Origin: Nemertoderma westbladi | Lineage: Eukaryota; Xenacoelomorpha; Nemertodermatida; Nemertodermatidae | Length of the DNA: 33,284 nucleotides | Direction of reading: 5' to 3' | Assembly (NCBI GenBank): GCA_032718475.1 | Contig: JAUCBJ010003284.1 | Span: forward strand, 1 to 33,284 | Shown: piece by piece, positions 20,395 to 31,352 of the stretch | Layout: each line of letters begins with the position of its first letter | Position numbering within the stretch: the first letter of the stretch is position 1 | The notes under the pieces: model-generated | What the model was told of the DNA's origin: nothing | Seen by the model: only the letters and a program-made list of their open reading frames with translations | Database searches by the model: none | Made by a program: the position numbers and the translations under genes

Positions 20395-22610
20395 AACAAC
20401 GAAATCTGCCTTGCCGCGGCATGACTGGACCTCTCTGTTGCAACAGTCAAGTGTGAGATCCAGCTTCACACTACAGCTGAGCAACAGGTATGAGGCTCTT
20501 GCCTCTGAGGCGGCAGATCACTGTGAGGGCTATACTGCCCTCACAGAAGCAGTTAAGTTAGCAGCTGCAGAAACAGTTCCTGTATACCCTCGAAACAGGA
20601 AAAGGGCCCCCTGGAATGACAACAAAATTCAGAAGTGCCGAAATGACCTCTATAAGGCGCAGAAAGAGTCCCGACTCAAAGAGACTACAGCGGCCAAAAA
20701 TGCAGTTAAGGCTGCATCTAGGTCCCTGAACAGGCAGTACTCTGTTAATCTACAGGAGCTAATAAACCAACAGGTTGATGCCATCAATGATGCTGACGAC
20801 AGCAGGCAATCATCCCAGGCATGGAAATCGATCAACTTGCTTACTGGGCGGAAAAGCCAACCAACCAACAAGGTTAAGGCAGAATCACCAGTCGATCGCC
20901 TCAATGGATGGAAAGCCCACTTTGAAATGCTCCTCAATAATGACAGGTTATTGCCTGATAACTTTATAGAAGTAAAAGTTTATGAGTCTGTACTCCGAGA
21001 TATTCCCATTGACGATATTTCCTTTGCAGAAGTGAAGGCTGCTGCAAAGAGCATTAAGACCAATCGTGCCAGTGCAGTAGATGGTGTTCGCCCTAAGGTC
21101 TTTAAAATACCTGAGTGTTTAAAGCTCACCTATCCCATCATAGTAGACATGTACCGAACAACAAGAGTCCCACAAGAAATGAAACAAATAAGTTGGTGCC
21201 AGTTCCCAAGAAGGGCAACCTAACACTCTATGGTTCTTTTCGGGGAATCGATTGCTGCAAAGTTATACAATAGAATTCTATTAAATCGCATCAGGGATCC
21301 CATTGAGAGACTGCTCCGGGGAAATCAGAATGGGTTCCGTAAAGGTCGTGGGACCATGGAGCCCATTTTGGCACTTAGAAGGATAATTGAAGAGTTATCA
21401 AAAAAGAAAGACAGGGATCTGGCTGTTACCTTTGTTGACTTCTTCATGCCTTTGATTCAGTCTCTCGCTCACGAATGTTCAGCATACTTTCATTATATGG
21501 GGTTCCTGATGAAATTATTGCAGCAATCAGATCAGTATACGATGGTTCGACAACATTTGTGTCTACTGTTGACGGTGACACAGAACCATTTGAAGTGTTA
21601 TGGGGCGTCCTCCAAGGAGACACACTTGCACCATTCTTGTTCATAATTGTGGTTGACTATGTTCTACGCTTGTCCTTAGATCATCATAATGATGATGGGG
21701 TGATGATAACTCCACCTCCTGGCTCCAGAAGTCGATGAAATCCTGCCAAATACCTAACTGATCTAGACTTTGCTGATGACTTAGGAGTACTCTCACAATC
21801 ACTAGAGGGAGCCCAACGGCTCCTCAGCTCATTAGAACATGCTGCATCTAGTGTTGGTCTTTTTATTAACTCCAGAAAGACCAAAATTTTGACAGTTAAC
21901 TTTGAAAGTCCCCAGCAAGTCTCTGATCGGATGAGCATAAGCTCAAAAGATGGTATGCTTGAGCATGTGGACGACTTCTGTTACCTGGGATCATGGATTC
22001 GGAAGTCAGGTGAGGACCTTCGAATACGTAAGGGAAAGGCATGGGCAGCCTTGAATAGGCTTTCCAGGATTTGGAAGTCACCGAGAATTAATCGGAAACT
22101 TAAAGTCCGATTATTTAGAGCAACAGTAGTTCCAGTACTCCTCTATGGGAGTCTATGCTGGGCTCTAACTGCTGAGGACACCAAATCTCTGGATGGCACA
22201 TTCACAAGAATGCTACGGCGGGTTTATTGTGTCAAGTACAATGCACACATCTCCAACCAGACACTATATAACATTGGAGGTGTCTCATTGGTTCCCCAAA
22301 GCTTGACACTAGAACAAAATCACCTCCGCTTTGCAGGACCTTGCTTTCGCCGTGAGGACCAGCCAGTGCATAATCTTGTACTTTGGCAGCCTCATGGAGT
22401 GAATAAGCATGGTGGACAGCCTATGACTTTCTTGAGACGCATCTTAAAGGACACTGGCCTTGAAGATGCGGATGATCTAGCAAATGTCATGGGTGATAGG
22501 GAGTTGTGGCGGCGCAATTTTTGTCGACAAGCCGGCACAGCATTCTTAAAAATGCAGCTGCAATGCAGCATGCCGATCCTAGTCGTACAGTAGTAGTAGT
22601 AGTAGTAGTA
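20395..22610 (+). pseudogene. Dead APE-type LINE, reverse transcriptase region
   Basis: Plus-strand reverse transcriptase of a non-LTR retrotransposon, in the style annotated elsewhere as endonuclease-reverse transcriptase (RTE/Ingi/Nimb group; clade not settled). Recognisable in order: LSNRYEAL (20480s), the finger motif RASAVDGVRPKVFK (about 21065-21105), NQNGFRKGRGT (about 21325), TFVDF and FDS of motif A (about 21430-21455), GVLQGDTLAPFLF (about 21605), the FADD catalytic box (21769-21780), and a C-terminal region with HLRFAG and a DRELWRRNF segment. It is broken by a pair of frameshifts near 21193-21247, another near 21441-21452, and a TGA at 21736-21738 where CGA is expected. The end is an AGT microsatellite (22588-22608). 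It is inactive. Confidence 0.9.
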
Positions 22611-23148
22611 ATTTTTCAGCCAAGATCTAAAAAAATTTCAAAAATGACAACCCACCCAGGGCCAATTAGTAAAAATAGACCTGTCCAGATAGGTTTAAGA
22701 CCCCAAGTACCCCCACCCCACCCCATCCCCATAATCAATTTCTCCTGCTTCTGGGCCAGGCCACTCTCACACCAAAACTCCCCAAGGTGTTGATGGATAT
22801 CATTAGTAAACTTGGCTTTAGAAATTTAAAAATTACGTATATTTCACAAAAAAATATAAAGGATAATGGTAAAAAAATGAATAATAGTCATTTCGTGTAT
22901 TTCACTAACTACATAAAAATTCCGGTTCCAGCCGGAATATTCCGGCATATTGAATTCCGGTTCGGCCGAAATGAAAATATCGATTCCGGGACATCTATAG
23001 TTTCTATCATCTTTCTATCATCTATCATCAATATTATTAATTATGATAAAGTCTAAAGCAGAGCTAAACAATTGACATGCTGATCTGACTGGCTACTTTT
23101 TACTAAGAATATTTGTATTTGGTTGGGCTTAGCCTCACTAACACTTAA
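22611..23148. other. Intronic DNA between LINE and foldback element
   Basis: Contains a CTCC/CCCC-rich stretch (22708-22735) and a repeated TTCCGG motif (22921-22990) that also occurs at 24342-24395. A diverged transposon end is possible; nothing firm. Confidence 0.4.
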
Positions 23149-23150
23149 TA

Positions 23151-23953
23151 CACCATGTCCCGTACTATAGTGTCATTTTCTGGTGACACGGACCCCCCCC
23201 CCCCCGCCAGATTTTTCTACAAATCTTTATCAGATTGCTTGAAATTTGAAACACAACTAGTTCCACTCACCGTCGATGACCCCATGAAGCCGGAATTTTC
23301 GATTTTGCCTTTAAATTTTTTTAATTTTTTAAATTCTTTTGCGAAATCGCACACTCCGCATCGTGGCCATTCTTCATATTAGTCGTAATGATTACTATTA
23401 CTATTACTATAAATATTAATAAATTAGTCGCGTTGCAAGGATTCCAAATATGTAACAATATCTGAATTTCATTGAGAAACAGCTGAGATATAGGCGATCA
23501 AAGATTGCAAGAATTATTGTTCTCTGAAGGCCATTTATTCTATTTAATAAATACACAAAATTCTAGAATGTGTTATTTATTTTATGAGTTGGTTGGCAAC
23601 AGCGGTATTCCTATCCAATATATCTATGATTATATCTATTGCCTAGATATTCATACATAAACAAAATGTTCCAGAACATCGTGTATTTATTAAATAGAAT
23701 AAATGGCCTTCAGCGGAGGATAATTATTGTATTCTTTGAACGTCTATATCTCAGCTGTTTCTCAACGAAATTCAGCGAAAAAAATTTAAAGGCAAAATCG
23801 AAAATTCCGGCTTCATGGTAACAACCACGGTGAGTTGAACTAGTTGTGTTTCAAATTTCAAGCATTATGATAAAGATTTGTAGAAAAATCTGGGGGGGGG
23901 GGGGGGGGGGGTCCGTGTCACCAGAAAATGACACTATATTACGGGACATGGTG
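23151..23953. mobile_element. 803-bp foldback (MITE-like) element flanked by TA
   Basis: The two halves are imperfect reverse complements over nearly their whole length. The left end CACCATGTCCCGTACTATAG pairs with CTATATTACGGGACATGGTG at the right end, and inner matches continue through a poly-C (23193-23205) against a poly-G tract (23892-23911), TTTTCGATTTTGCCTTTAAA, and ATTCTATTTAATAAATACAC near the centre. Both ends are flanked by TA, as expected for a Tc1/mariner-type target duplication. No transposase is encoded. The open frames inside are incidental. Confidence 0.8.
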
Positions 23954-23955
23954 TA

Positions 23956-24625
23956 TGTATAAATAATAAATAGTAAATGTATCCCCAGATAATAATTATT
24001 ACTAGTCTTTAATTATTATATTATTGTCCCAGAGCGCAAGCGTTGATGTTAGGTCAGGTATTGTTATAAATTGAGATAAAGCTTACCAGCGTGAATGACC
24101 AGTTTATTCGACGGGCAATTTAGAAACTCTAGTAAATACAATTTAACTCGGAGAGTATATAAAAACTAGAGATTATTACTTCGTTCTATTTTTCAATTTG
24201 TACTTTATTTCATTTCATTATATTTTCATATTTTACATTTAAAAACATAAAATCAACCCATTATATTAAATTTGCAAATATCAAATCGGCGTAGGTTATG
24301 GTGCAAATGCTTATAGTGATATATAAAAAAACCAGCTTTAGTCGGAATTCCGGCCTGGCTCACAAATCAGGCTCCGGTTCCGGCCTGGCCGGTTTGAAAA
24401 AGGTCAATCTGGCACATCCCTAGTTATCTTTCTTAACATTTTTTTATCGATAAATATACAAATAAATATAATAAGATCTACATATTATGAAAAACTTTCC
24501 CAAGAAAGAAATAAGAATCATTATCTCAGGTTGAAAAAACAACAATGAAAGAGGATATTTGTTTATTATTTAAATCATTGTTTATAATGTAAATTTATAA
24601 ATATTTATTTAACTAGAACTCAAAC
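23956..24625. other. AT-rich intronic DNA
   Basis: Holds a second TTCCGGCCTGG-rich patch (24342-24421) ending CACATCCCTAG, possibly a decayed transposon end. No gene is seen. Confidence 0.4.
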
Positions 24626-24697
24626 CTTGCCAATGGTATTTTCTGAAATCCGTCATCTTTGGAATCCATTTCAACTTGTATTTTTTCATCTGGAGAT
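24626..24697 (-). CDS. 72-bp exon after the array
   Basis: A 72-bp, phase 2-2 exon with a good acceptor (TTTACATGCAG) and donor (CAAG then GTTTGAG). It encodes about 24 residues: SPDEKIQVEMDSKDDGFQ followed by KIPLA. It starts with the same split Arg codon and SP dipeptide as the array exons, so it may be a short relative of their linker. It is acidic and not clearly coiled coil. Support comes from splice sites, open frame and phase match on both sides; there is no family match. Confidence 0.65.
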
Positions 24698-25989
24698 CTG
24701 CATGTAAATAAATGTTTTCAAGCAAATAGGTTTTTACCGGTTAATTTTTTATAATAATTAACATTAAACTGAATACAAACAAGTTGTTGGTTCAGCTCCA
24801 TGCAAAATATCATTATATTCTTGTTAATTAAGTGGGGGGGGGGGGGGGGGGGGGGGGTAGTGCAAATTGGTCAAAATTTTCGATATTTTATTTATCACCG
24901 TTTCTAAACCAGAATTTAATAGTGAATTTGGTGATGAAAACCGTTTCAAAAATTCTGAGTAATTTTTGAGTTACAGTTAATTTAGTAACAGTAAACGAAC
25001 CAGGTGCGGGGAACGAACTATATTAATACGAAATATGAATAATAGTTATTATAGTCCACTAATCACAAATTTTAGATTCCTAATCCCAATTCCTAATTTT
25101 CAGACTCATTGGTGATTAAATGGAAAAAATTCACATAAAAGAGCAACATATCTTGACATAGAAGGCATTTGTTTTATGATTATTGAATAACAGGGCGTTT
25201 GTTAAGCCATCTTCAAGCTTCTGGCAAAATATGGCATTGCAGTCATAAATAAGGAGTAGTAGGTGATTGGCCCTCCCTATGACTACTGTTGTTTACTATG
25301 GGGGTTTTCATAATTCCATATGAATGTGACGAGGCTTTTAATGAATAATGAAAATAACATAGTTTAAACATGATAGATTTCTAATTTTGAAATATTATCG
25401 ATATTTATGAACAGATTTCTATACCTTTATCTTTTAACCCTTTAACTACGGCAAATGGGCAGTGCATGTTCATGACATACGGTGGTGGATGGTGGACGGG
25501 CACCACCCCCCCATCACTGTTCTATTCTTTGCTATGGTGACTTGTTATGCCGCGGGATTTCAAAGTAGTACATGTGGTTCACTTTCCAGTCTATATATAT
25601 ATTCCCTACTTACTGTAACCATATCAGTCCGGTTGATTTATGGCCAGGGGATTGTTACAGTATTGGTTACTTGATTATCTAAACACAGGATTCTTGTCTG
25701 CAATGTCAAACTAAGACTGTAAAGGTAGATCTGATTATTGCCTGATGTATCTTATACATCATGCTCGGAATCAGAGTTAATCTTTGTGTCCTCTTCCATT
25801 GCAGTCAAAAGATTTTTATAAATAAAAATTACATTGACTTTTATTACAGTGTTTACAGAGTAATGTTCAGAGTATTGATGTTATATACGTTATACGTTAT
25901 TGATGTTATATAAAGTCTAATTTTCTAATTCGATTCTCAATTATAAATGACTATTAATTATTTGGGATAGTTTGGTAGATGGACGGAGT
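24698..25989. other. Intronic DNA left of the exon array
   Basis: Contains a G24 run (24834-24857) and a small hairpin (TGATGTATCTTATACATCA, 25743-25761). I see no exon on either strand with convincing splice sites. Confidence 0.5.
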
Positions 25990-26167
25990 TTAAAATTCTC
26001 AATATCTCGCTTGAATTTATCAATATCTGATTCTAATTTGGCATTTTCTCAAGATAAATTTTTGATTTCAGTTTCAGCTTTCTTTGTTTCATCTTTAGCA
26101 GATTTCAGCTCAACTTTGAGTTGTTTAGTCTCAGTCTGGTCATGAGTGATGGATGGAGCTGGTGATC
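25990..26167 (-). pseudogene. Broken ninth copy of the coiled-coil exon
   Basis: This stretch matches the b-type module and keeps the acceptor (CGTTTAG) and the linker SPAPSITHDQTETK. It carries an in-frame TGA where the intact copies have CGA (Arg 39 of the module), a C-to-T change typical of CpG decay. Similarity ends after the codons for RDIENF, so the last eight or so codons and the donor are missing. It cannot be included in a full-length product. It marks the downstream edge of the exon array. Confidence 0.85.
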
Positions 26168-26686
26168 TAAACGATGATATCAATCATGTTAGTGTGGTGT
26201 GATATATGAGCAGTGGAAATAAAGGTTTAGTTTGGATGGTTTAAAGAATTTCAGTACAATTTTGTTCATATTTCATATACTACCAGTAACTGAAATCTGC
26301 AATTAACTATATAGTTTTTAAGTATTTATAACAAATTTGTTTAGATAAGATATCGAAATATCTTGTCTCATTCATAGACTTGTCTTTCAGTCTGATCATG
26401 GAAGATGAGTGATTGATTTATGTAACCCAAAATGATGATATCAGATAAATTATTATGGTGAGTGAGTTGAACAGAACAAATAATGAATTAACATTATATT
26501 TATTAGGGACAAATAATAACTTCAGCAATTCATTCTTAGTTTAATTTATATTATAATAAAACAGACAATATCTGTCATCAAATAATATTACTATATTAAT
26601 ATTTTGAATAATAATTCTTAATTATTTTATAATAATATAAAAATTAATTACTTTAAAAAGCAACTGATATTATTATATATACAGAC

Positions 26687-26887
26687 CTTTCAATGGAATG
26701 TGATTTTGTTTTCAAATTCTCAATATCTCGCTTGAATTTTTCATTATCTGATTCTAATTTGGCATTTACTCGAGATAAATTCTTGATTTCAGTTTCAGCT
26801 TTCTTTGTTTCATCTTTAGCAGATTTCAGCTCAACTTTGAGTTGTTTAGTCTCACTCTGGTCAGGAGTGATAGATGATGCTGGTGAC
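26687..26887 (-). CDS. Coiled-coil array exon 8 (type a), last intact copy
   Basis: Eighth and last intact copy, 201 bp, phase 2-2, acceptor CGTTTAG, donor GTCTGT. The linker is SPASSITPDQSETK. Counting from the Ser after the split Arg codon, core positions are L16, L20, A23, T27, A30, I34, L37, N41, L44, N48, F51, I55, L58 and I65, an unbroken 3-4 pattern. The next usable exon in transcript order is 24626-24697, also phase 2-2, because the copy at 25990-26167 is broken. Confidence 0.85.
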
Positions 26888-26907
26888 CTAAACGATGATA
26901 TCAAGCA

Positions 26908-27019
26908 GGGGGTTAAATTAATTGTTGTTAAATTAATTTTGGTTAAATTAATTATTGTTAAATTAACTTTGGTTAAATTACTTGTTGTTAAATTAATTTT
27001 GGTTAAATTAATTCAACAA
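26908..27019. repeat. 15-bp intronic minisatellite, first copy
   Basis: About seven units of GTTAAATTAATTTTG and variants in the intron between array exons 7 and 8. The same repeat is present in all a-b introns of the array (29201-29348, 30508-30606, 32808-32927), with different unit numbers. Confidence 0.9.
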
Positions 27020-27168
27020 TGTATTCTTTCTTTAATTCATATATTAATACGTGAAACATCTATTAACATATGATTTTGCAGTATTTATACGACTAAATAA
27101 TATTAATTCATAAATAACTAGACATTAGAGACTTTTTAAAGGCAACTGATATTATTATATATACAAAC

Positions 27169-27369
27169 CTTTCAATGGAATGTGATTTTGTTCTCAAATT
27201 CTCAATATCTCGCTTGAATTTTTCATTATCTGATTCTAATTTGGCATTTACTCGAGATAAATTCTTGATTTCAGTTTCAGCTTTCTTTGTTTCATCCTTA
27301 GCAGATTTCAGCTCAACTTTGAGTTGTTTAGTCTCAGTCTGGTCATGAGTGATAGATGAAGGTGGTGAT
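27169..27369 (-). CDS. Coiled-coil array exon 7 (type b)
   Basis: Seventh copy, 201 bp, phase 2-2, acceptor CATTTAG, donor GTTTGT. The linker is SPPSSITHDQTETK with ENLRTK in the coil, the same as 30763-30963. The intron on its 5' side (27370-28920) holds the first LINE fragment. Confidence 0.85.
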
Positions 27370-27759
27370 CTAAATGATGATATCAATCATGTTAGTGTGG
27401 TGTGATATATGAGCAGTGGAAATAAAGGGTTAGGTTGGATGGTTTAAAGAATTTTAGTGCAATTTTGATCATATTTCATATACTACAGGTAACTGAAATC
27501 TGCAATTAACTATATAGTTTTTAAGTATTTATAACAAATTTGTTTAGATAAGATATCGAAATATCTTGTCTCATTCATAGACTTGTCTTTCAGTCTGATC
27601 ATGGAAGATGAGTGATTGATTGATGATACCCAAAATGATGATATCAGACAAATTAGTATGGTGAGTGAGTTGAGTAGAACAAAAATAATGAATTAACATT
27701 ACATTTATAAGTGGGCAAATAATAACTTCAGCAATTTATTCTCAGTTTAATTTATATTA

Positions 27760-28791
27760 GAATATTTCCTATAATTTGTATATATATGTATATATATAAT
27801 AATATATAATATATATTATATATAAAATATATAATAATAATATATATGTACATATATATAATATATTTTCTATAAACTTAGGCACATATTTCCTATACAT
27901 ATACTCAGAACCCTCTACTTTCACTGATCCATCCCTACGCTAATTATGGGATCCTGGATGGGGTAGCACACATTCCACCACACTGAAACCACTACGTACA
28001 AAAATCAATAAACTTTTACGCTGTATTACATTTTCACACTTCAGATCGTCATCAATTCCCATTTACAAACAATTAAATATTTTACCACTTAACAAACTCT
28101 ATGAACTATCAGTTTGCACCTTCATGTACGATATTTATTCGAAAACCATAAGCCCAAATTCCACCATCGGTAAACTATTCCAAAAACGTTCTTCAGTACA
28201 CAACTACCCTACCCGCAGCGCTTCCCATGGCAACTTCTCAATACCACTATGTCACCTAACTTCCTCACAGAGATCAGTGAGTTTTCGAGGACCCTCGATC
28301 TGGAATTCTGTGCCACTAGAGATACGCAATAAAAAATCAAAATCGTCTTTTACGTCAAACTTAAAAAACCACTTATTTTCAGAGCTATAACATTTACCGT
28401 AATTTTAATTTTAATATTCAATCATACAAAAATAAAGGTAAAAATCCCAATAAAAATTGAAACAGAATTAAAATATATGCGAACCACAATATAGTTAAAC
28501 TATTTGATTTACGTTACACAATACATACGTGTATGTGTTTGGTAATATAGGCCTACATTCGAAATTTCAAAAGGACCAGGCACCCCACCCCCCCCCCCCC
28601 CTGTTGGTTCTGGCCACCACAGCAAGACGGCACTAGCCTGGATATTAGTCTTCTGTGGAGGTCGTCTCACACTATAAATTTTTTTTTTTAATATTGGTTA
28701 AATTGTATCGTTTAATGTTGTTAATATGTATTTAATATGTAACCAGCAGAAAGAAATAAATATCAAGTATCAAGTATCAAGTATCAAGTAT
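27760..28791 (+). mobile_element. 5'-truncated CR1/Jockey-superfamily LINE fragment, copy 1
   Basis: Plus-strand 3' end of a non-LTR element inserted in a b-type intron. It begins with an AT dinucleotide tract, then encodes the C-terminal reverse transcriptase tail: open from 27959 to 28390, with FMYDIYSK, HNYPTRSASHGNF, GPSIWNSVPLEIRN and a final FTSNLKNHLFSEL. The HNYxTR and GPxIWN motifs are typical of the CR1/L2/Jockey group. A one-base frameshift near 27951-27960 separates it from the upstream WGST-containing segment. The 3' UTR holds a C14 run, and the tail is a TATCAAG microsatellite. The empty site is visible at about 26550 and 30091. Confidence 0.85.
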
Positions 28792-28920
28792 AAAACAGAC
28801 AATATCTGTCATCAAATAATATTACTGTATTAATATTTTGAATAATAATTCTTAATTAATTTATAATAATATTAAAATTAATTACATTAAAAAGCAACTG
28901 ATATTATTATATATACAGAC

Positions 28921-29121
28921 CTTTCAATGGAATGTGATTTTGTTTTCAAATTCTCAATATCTCGCTTGAATTTTTCATTATCTGATTCTAATTTGGCATT
29001 TACTCGAGATAAATTCTTGATTTCAGTTTCAGCTTTCTTTGTTTCATCCTTAGCAGATTTCAGCTCAACTTTGAGTTGTTTAGTATCACTCTGGTCAGGA
29101 GTGATAGATGATGCTGGTGAC
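28921..29121 (-). CDS. Coiled-coil array exon 6 (type a)
   Basis: Sixth copy, 201 bp, phase 2-2, acceptor CGTTTAG, donor GTCTGT. The linker is SPASSITPDQSDTK and the coil ends SHSIER, as in the copy at 32530-32730. The few base differences between these two are almost all silent, consistent with a recent 3.6-kb duplication. Confidence 0.85.
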
Positions 29122-29200
29122 CTAAACGATGATATCAAACATGTTTGTGGGGTGTGTTATATATAGAGAAAATATTTACTTAGCCATTATATTTATTACT

Positions 29201-29348
29201 AGTTAAATTAATTTGGTTAAATTAATTGTTGTTAAATTAATTTTGGTTAAATTAATTATTGATAAATTAACTTTGGCTTCATTACTTGTTGTTAAATTAA
29301 CTTTGGTTAAATTACTTTGTGTTAAATTAATTTTGGTTAAATTAATTC
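29201..29348. repeat. 15-bp intronic minisatellite, second copy
   Basis: About nine units of the GTTAAATTAATTTTG repeat, in the intron between array exons 5 and 6. Confidence 0.9.
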
Positions 29349-29502
29349 AACAATGTATTCTTTCTTTAATTCATATATTAATACGTGAAACATCTATTAA
29401 CATATGATTTTGCAGTATTTATACTACTAAATAATATTAATTCATAAATAACTAGACATTAGAGACTTTTTAAAAGCAACTGGCATTATTATTTATACAA
29501 AC

Positions 29503-29703
29503 CTTTCAAGGGAATGTGATTTTGTTTTTAAATTCTCAATATCTCGCTTGAATTTTTCATTATCTGATTCTAATTTGGCATTTACTCGAGATAAATTCTT
29601 GATTTCAGTTTCAGCTTTCTTTGTTTCATCTTTAGCAGATTTCAGCTCAACTTTGAGTTGTTTAGTCTCAGTCTGTTCATGAGTGGTGGATGGAGCTGGA
29701 GAT
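29503..29703 (-). CDS. Coiled-coil array exon 5 (type b)
   Basis: Fifth copy, 201 bp, phase 2-2, acceptor AATTTAG, donor GTTTGT. The linker is SPAPSTTHEQTETK and the coil ends SHSLER, matching the copy at 33078-33278 except for one Asp to Glu change. No ATG lies in frame just upstream, so ORF finders that need a start miss it, but the exon is fully open. Its 5' intron (29704-30226) has the empty LINE insertion site. Confidence 0.85.
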
Positions 29704-30226
29704 CTAAATTATGATATCAATCATGTTAGTGTGGTGTGATATATGAGCAGTGGAAATAATGGGTTAGGTTGGATGATTTAAAGAATTTCAGTGCAATTTT
29801 GTTCATTTTTCTTAAACTACAGGTAACTGAAATCTGCAATTAACTATATAGTTTTTAAGTATTTATAACAAATTTGTTTAGATAAGATATGTGAAATATA
29901 TTGTCTCATTCATAGACTTGTCTTTCAGTCTGATCATGAAAGATGAGTGATTGATTTAGGAAACCCAAAATGATGATATCAGATAAATTATTATGGTGAG
30001 TGAGTTGAATAGAACAAAAATAATGAATTAACATTATATTTATTAGGGACAAATAATAACTTCAGCAATTCATTCTTAGTTTGATTTATATTATAATAAA
30101 ACAGACAATATCTACCATCAAATAATATTACTGTATTAATATTTTAAATAATAATTATTAATTCATTTATAATAATACAAAAATTAATTCCTTTAAAAAG
30201 CAACTGACATTATTATATATACAAAC

Positions 30227-30427
30227 CTTTCAAGGGAATGTGATTTTGTTTTCAAATTCTCAATATCTCGCTTGAATTTATCAATATCTGATTCTAATTT
30301 GGCATTTACTCGAGTTAAATTCTTGATTTCAGATTCTGCTTTCTTTGTTTCATCCTTAGCAGATTTCAGCTCAACTTTGAGTTGTTTAGTCTCAGTCTGG
30401 TCAGGAGTGATAGATGATGCTGGTGAT
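30227..30427 (-). CDS. Coiled-coil array exon 4 (type a, most diverged intact copy)
   Basis: Fourth copy, 201 bp, phase 2-2, donor GTTTGT. The linker is SPASSITPDQTETK. It differs from the other a copies by KKAESEIKNLTRVN and by ESDIDKF where the others have ESDNEKF, so one of the two core Asn residues becomes Ile. It ends SHSLER. The Ile variant is shared with the broken copy at 25990-26167, which suggests that exchange or gene conversion has moved variants between copies. Confidence 0.85.
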
Positions 30428-30507
30428 CTAAATGATGATATCAAACATGTTTGTGGGGTGTGTTATATATAGAAAAAATATTTACTTAGCCATTATATTT
30501 ATTACTA

Positions 30508-30606
30508 GTTCAATTAATTTGGTTAAATTAATTGTTGTTAAATTAATTTGGTTAAATTAATTTGGTTAAATTACTTGTTATTAAATAAATTTTGGTTGAA
30601 TTAATT
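30508..30606. repeat. 15-bp intronic minisatellite, third copy
   Basis: Shorter and more irregular version of the same repeat, between array exons 3 and 4. Confidence 0.85.
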
Positions 30607-30762
30607 CAACAATGTATTCTTTCTTTAATTCATATATTAATACGTGAAACATCTATTAACATAATAATTTTGCCGTATTTATACGACTAAATAATATTAA
30701 TTCATAAATAACTAGACATTAGAGCCTTTTTAAAGGCAACTGATATTATTATATATACAAAC

Positions 30763-30963
30763 CTTTCAATGGAATGTGATTTTGTTCTCAAATTCTCAAT
30801 ATCTCGCTTGAATTTTTCATTATCTGATTCTAATTTGGCATTTACTCGAGATAAATTCTTGATTTCAGTTTCAGCTTTCTTTGTTTCATCCTTAGCAGAT
30901 TTCAGCTCAACTTTGAGTTGTTTAGTCTCAGTCTGGTCATGAGTGATAGATGAAGGTGGTGAT
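30763..30963 (-). CDS. Coiled-coil array exon 3 (type b)
   Basis: Third copy of the 67-residue module, 201 bp, phase 2-2, acceptor CATTTAG, donor GTTTGT. The linker is SPPSSITHDQTETK and the coil has ENLRTK in place of ENLKTK. Its protein is the same as that of the copy at 27169-27369. The intron on its 5' side (30964-32529) carries the second LINE fragment. Confidence 0.85.
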
Positions 30964-31352
30964 CTAAATGATGATATCAATCATGTTAGTGTGGTGTGAT
31001 ATATGAGCAGTGGAAATAAAGGGTTAGTTTGGATGGTTTAAAGAATTTCAGTACAATTTTGTTCATTTTTCTTATACTACAGGTAACTGAAATCTGCAAT
31101 TAACTATATAGTTTTTAAGTATTTATAACAAATTTGTTTAGATAAGATATCGAAATATCTTGTCTCTTTCATAGACTTGTCGTTCAGTCTGATCATGAAA
31201 GATGAGTGATTGATTTATGAAACCCAAAATGATGATATCAGACAAATTAGTATGGTGAGTGAGTTGAATAGAACAAAAATAATGAATTAACATTATATTT
31301 ATTAGGGACAAATAATAACTTCAGCCATTTATTCTTAGTTTAATTTATATTA

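Noticed and set aside
23155-23382. Open frame in the foldback element
   Set aside because: It lies wholly in one arm of the inverted repeat and has no similarity to a transposase.
25462-25674. 70-codon plus-strand frame with a hydrophobic tail
   Set aside because: No splice sites, family or neighbours support it, and its hydrophobic end is from AT-rich sequence.
26693-27073. Plus-strand frames MECDFVFKFSISRLNFSLSD and similar
   Set aside because: Antisense shadows of the coiled-coil exons; they recur wherever the exon does, while splice signals and phase support only the minus strand.
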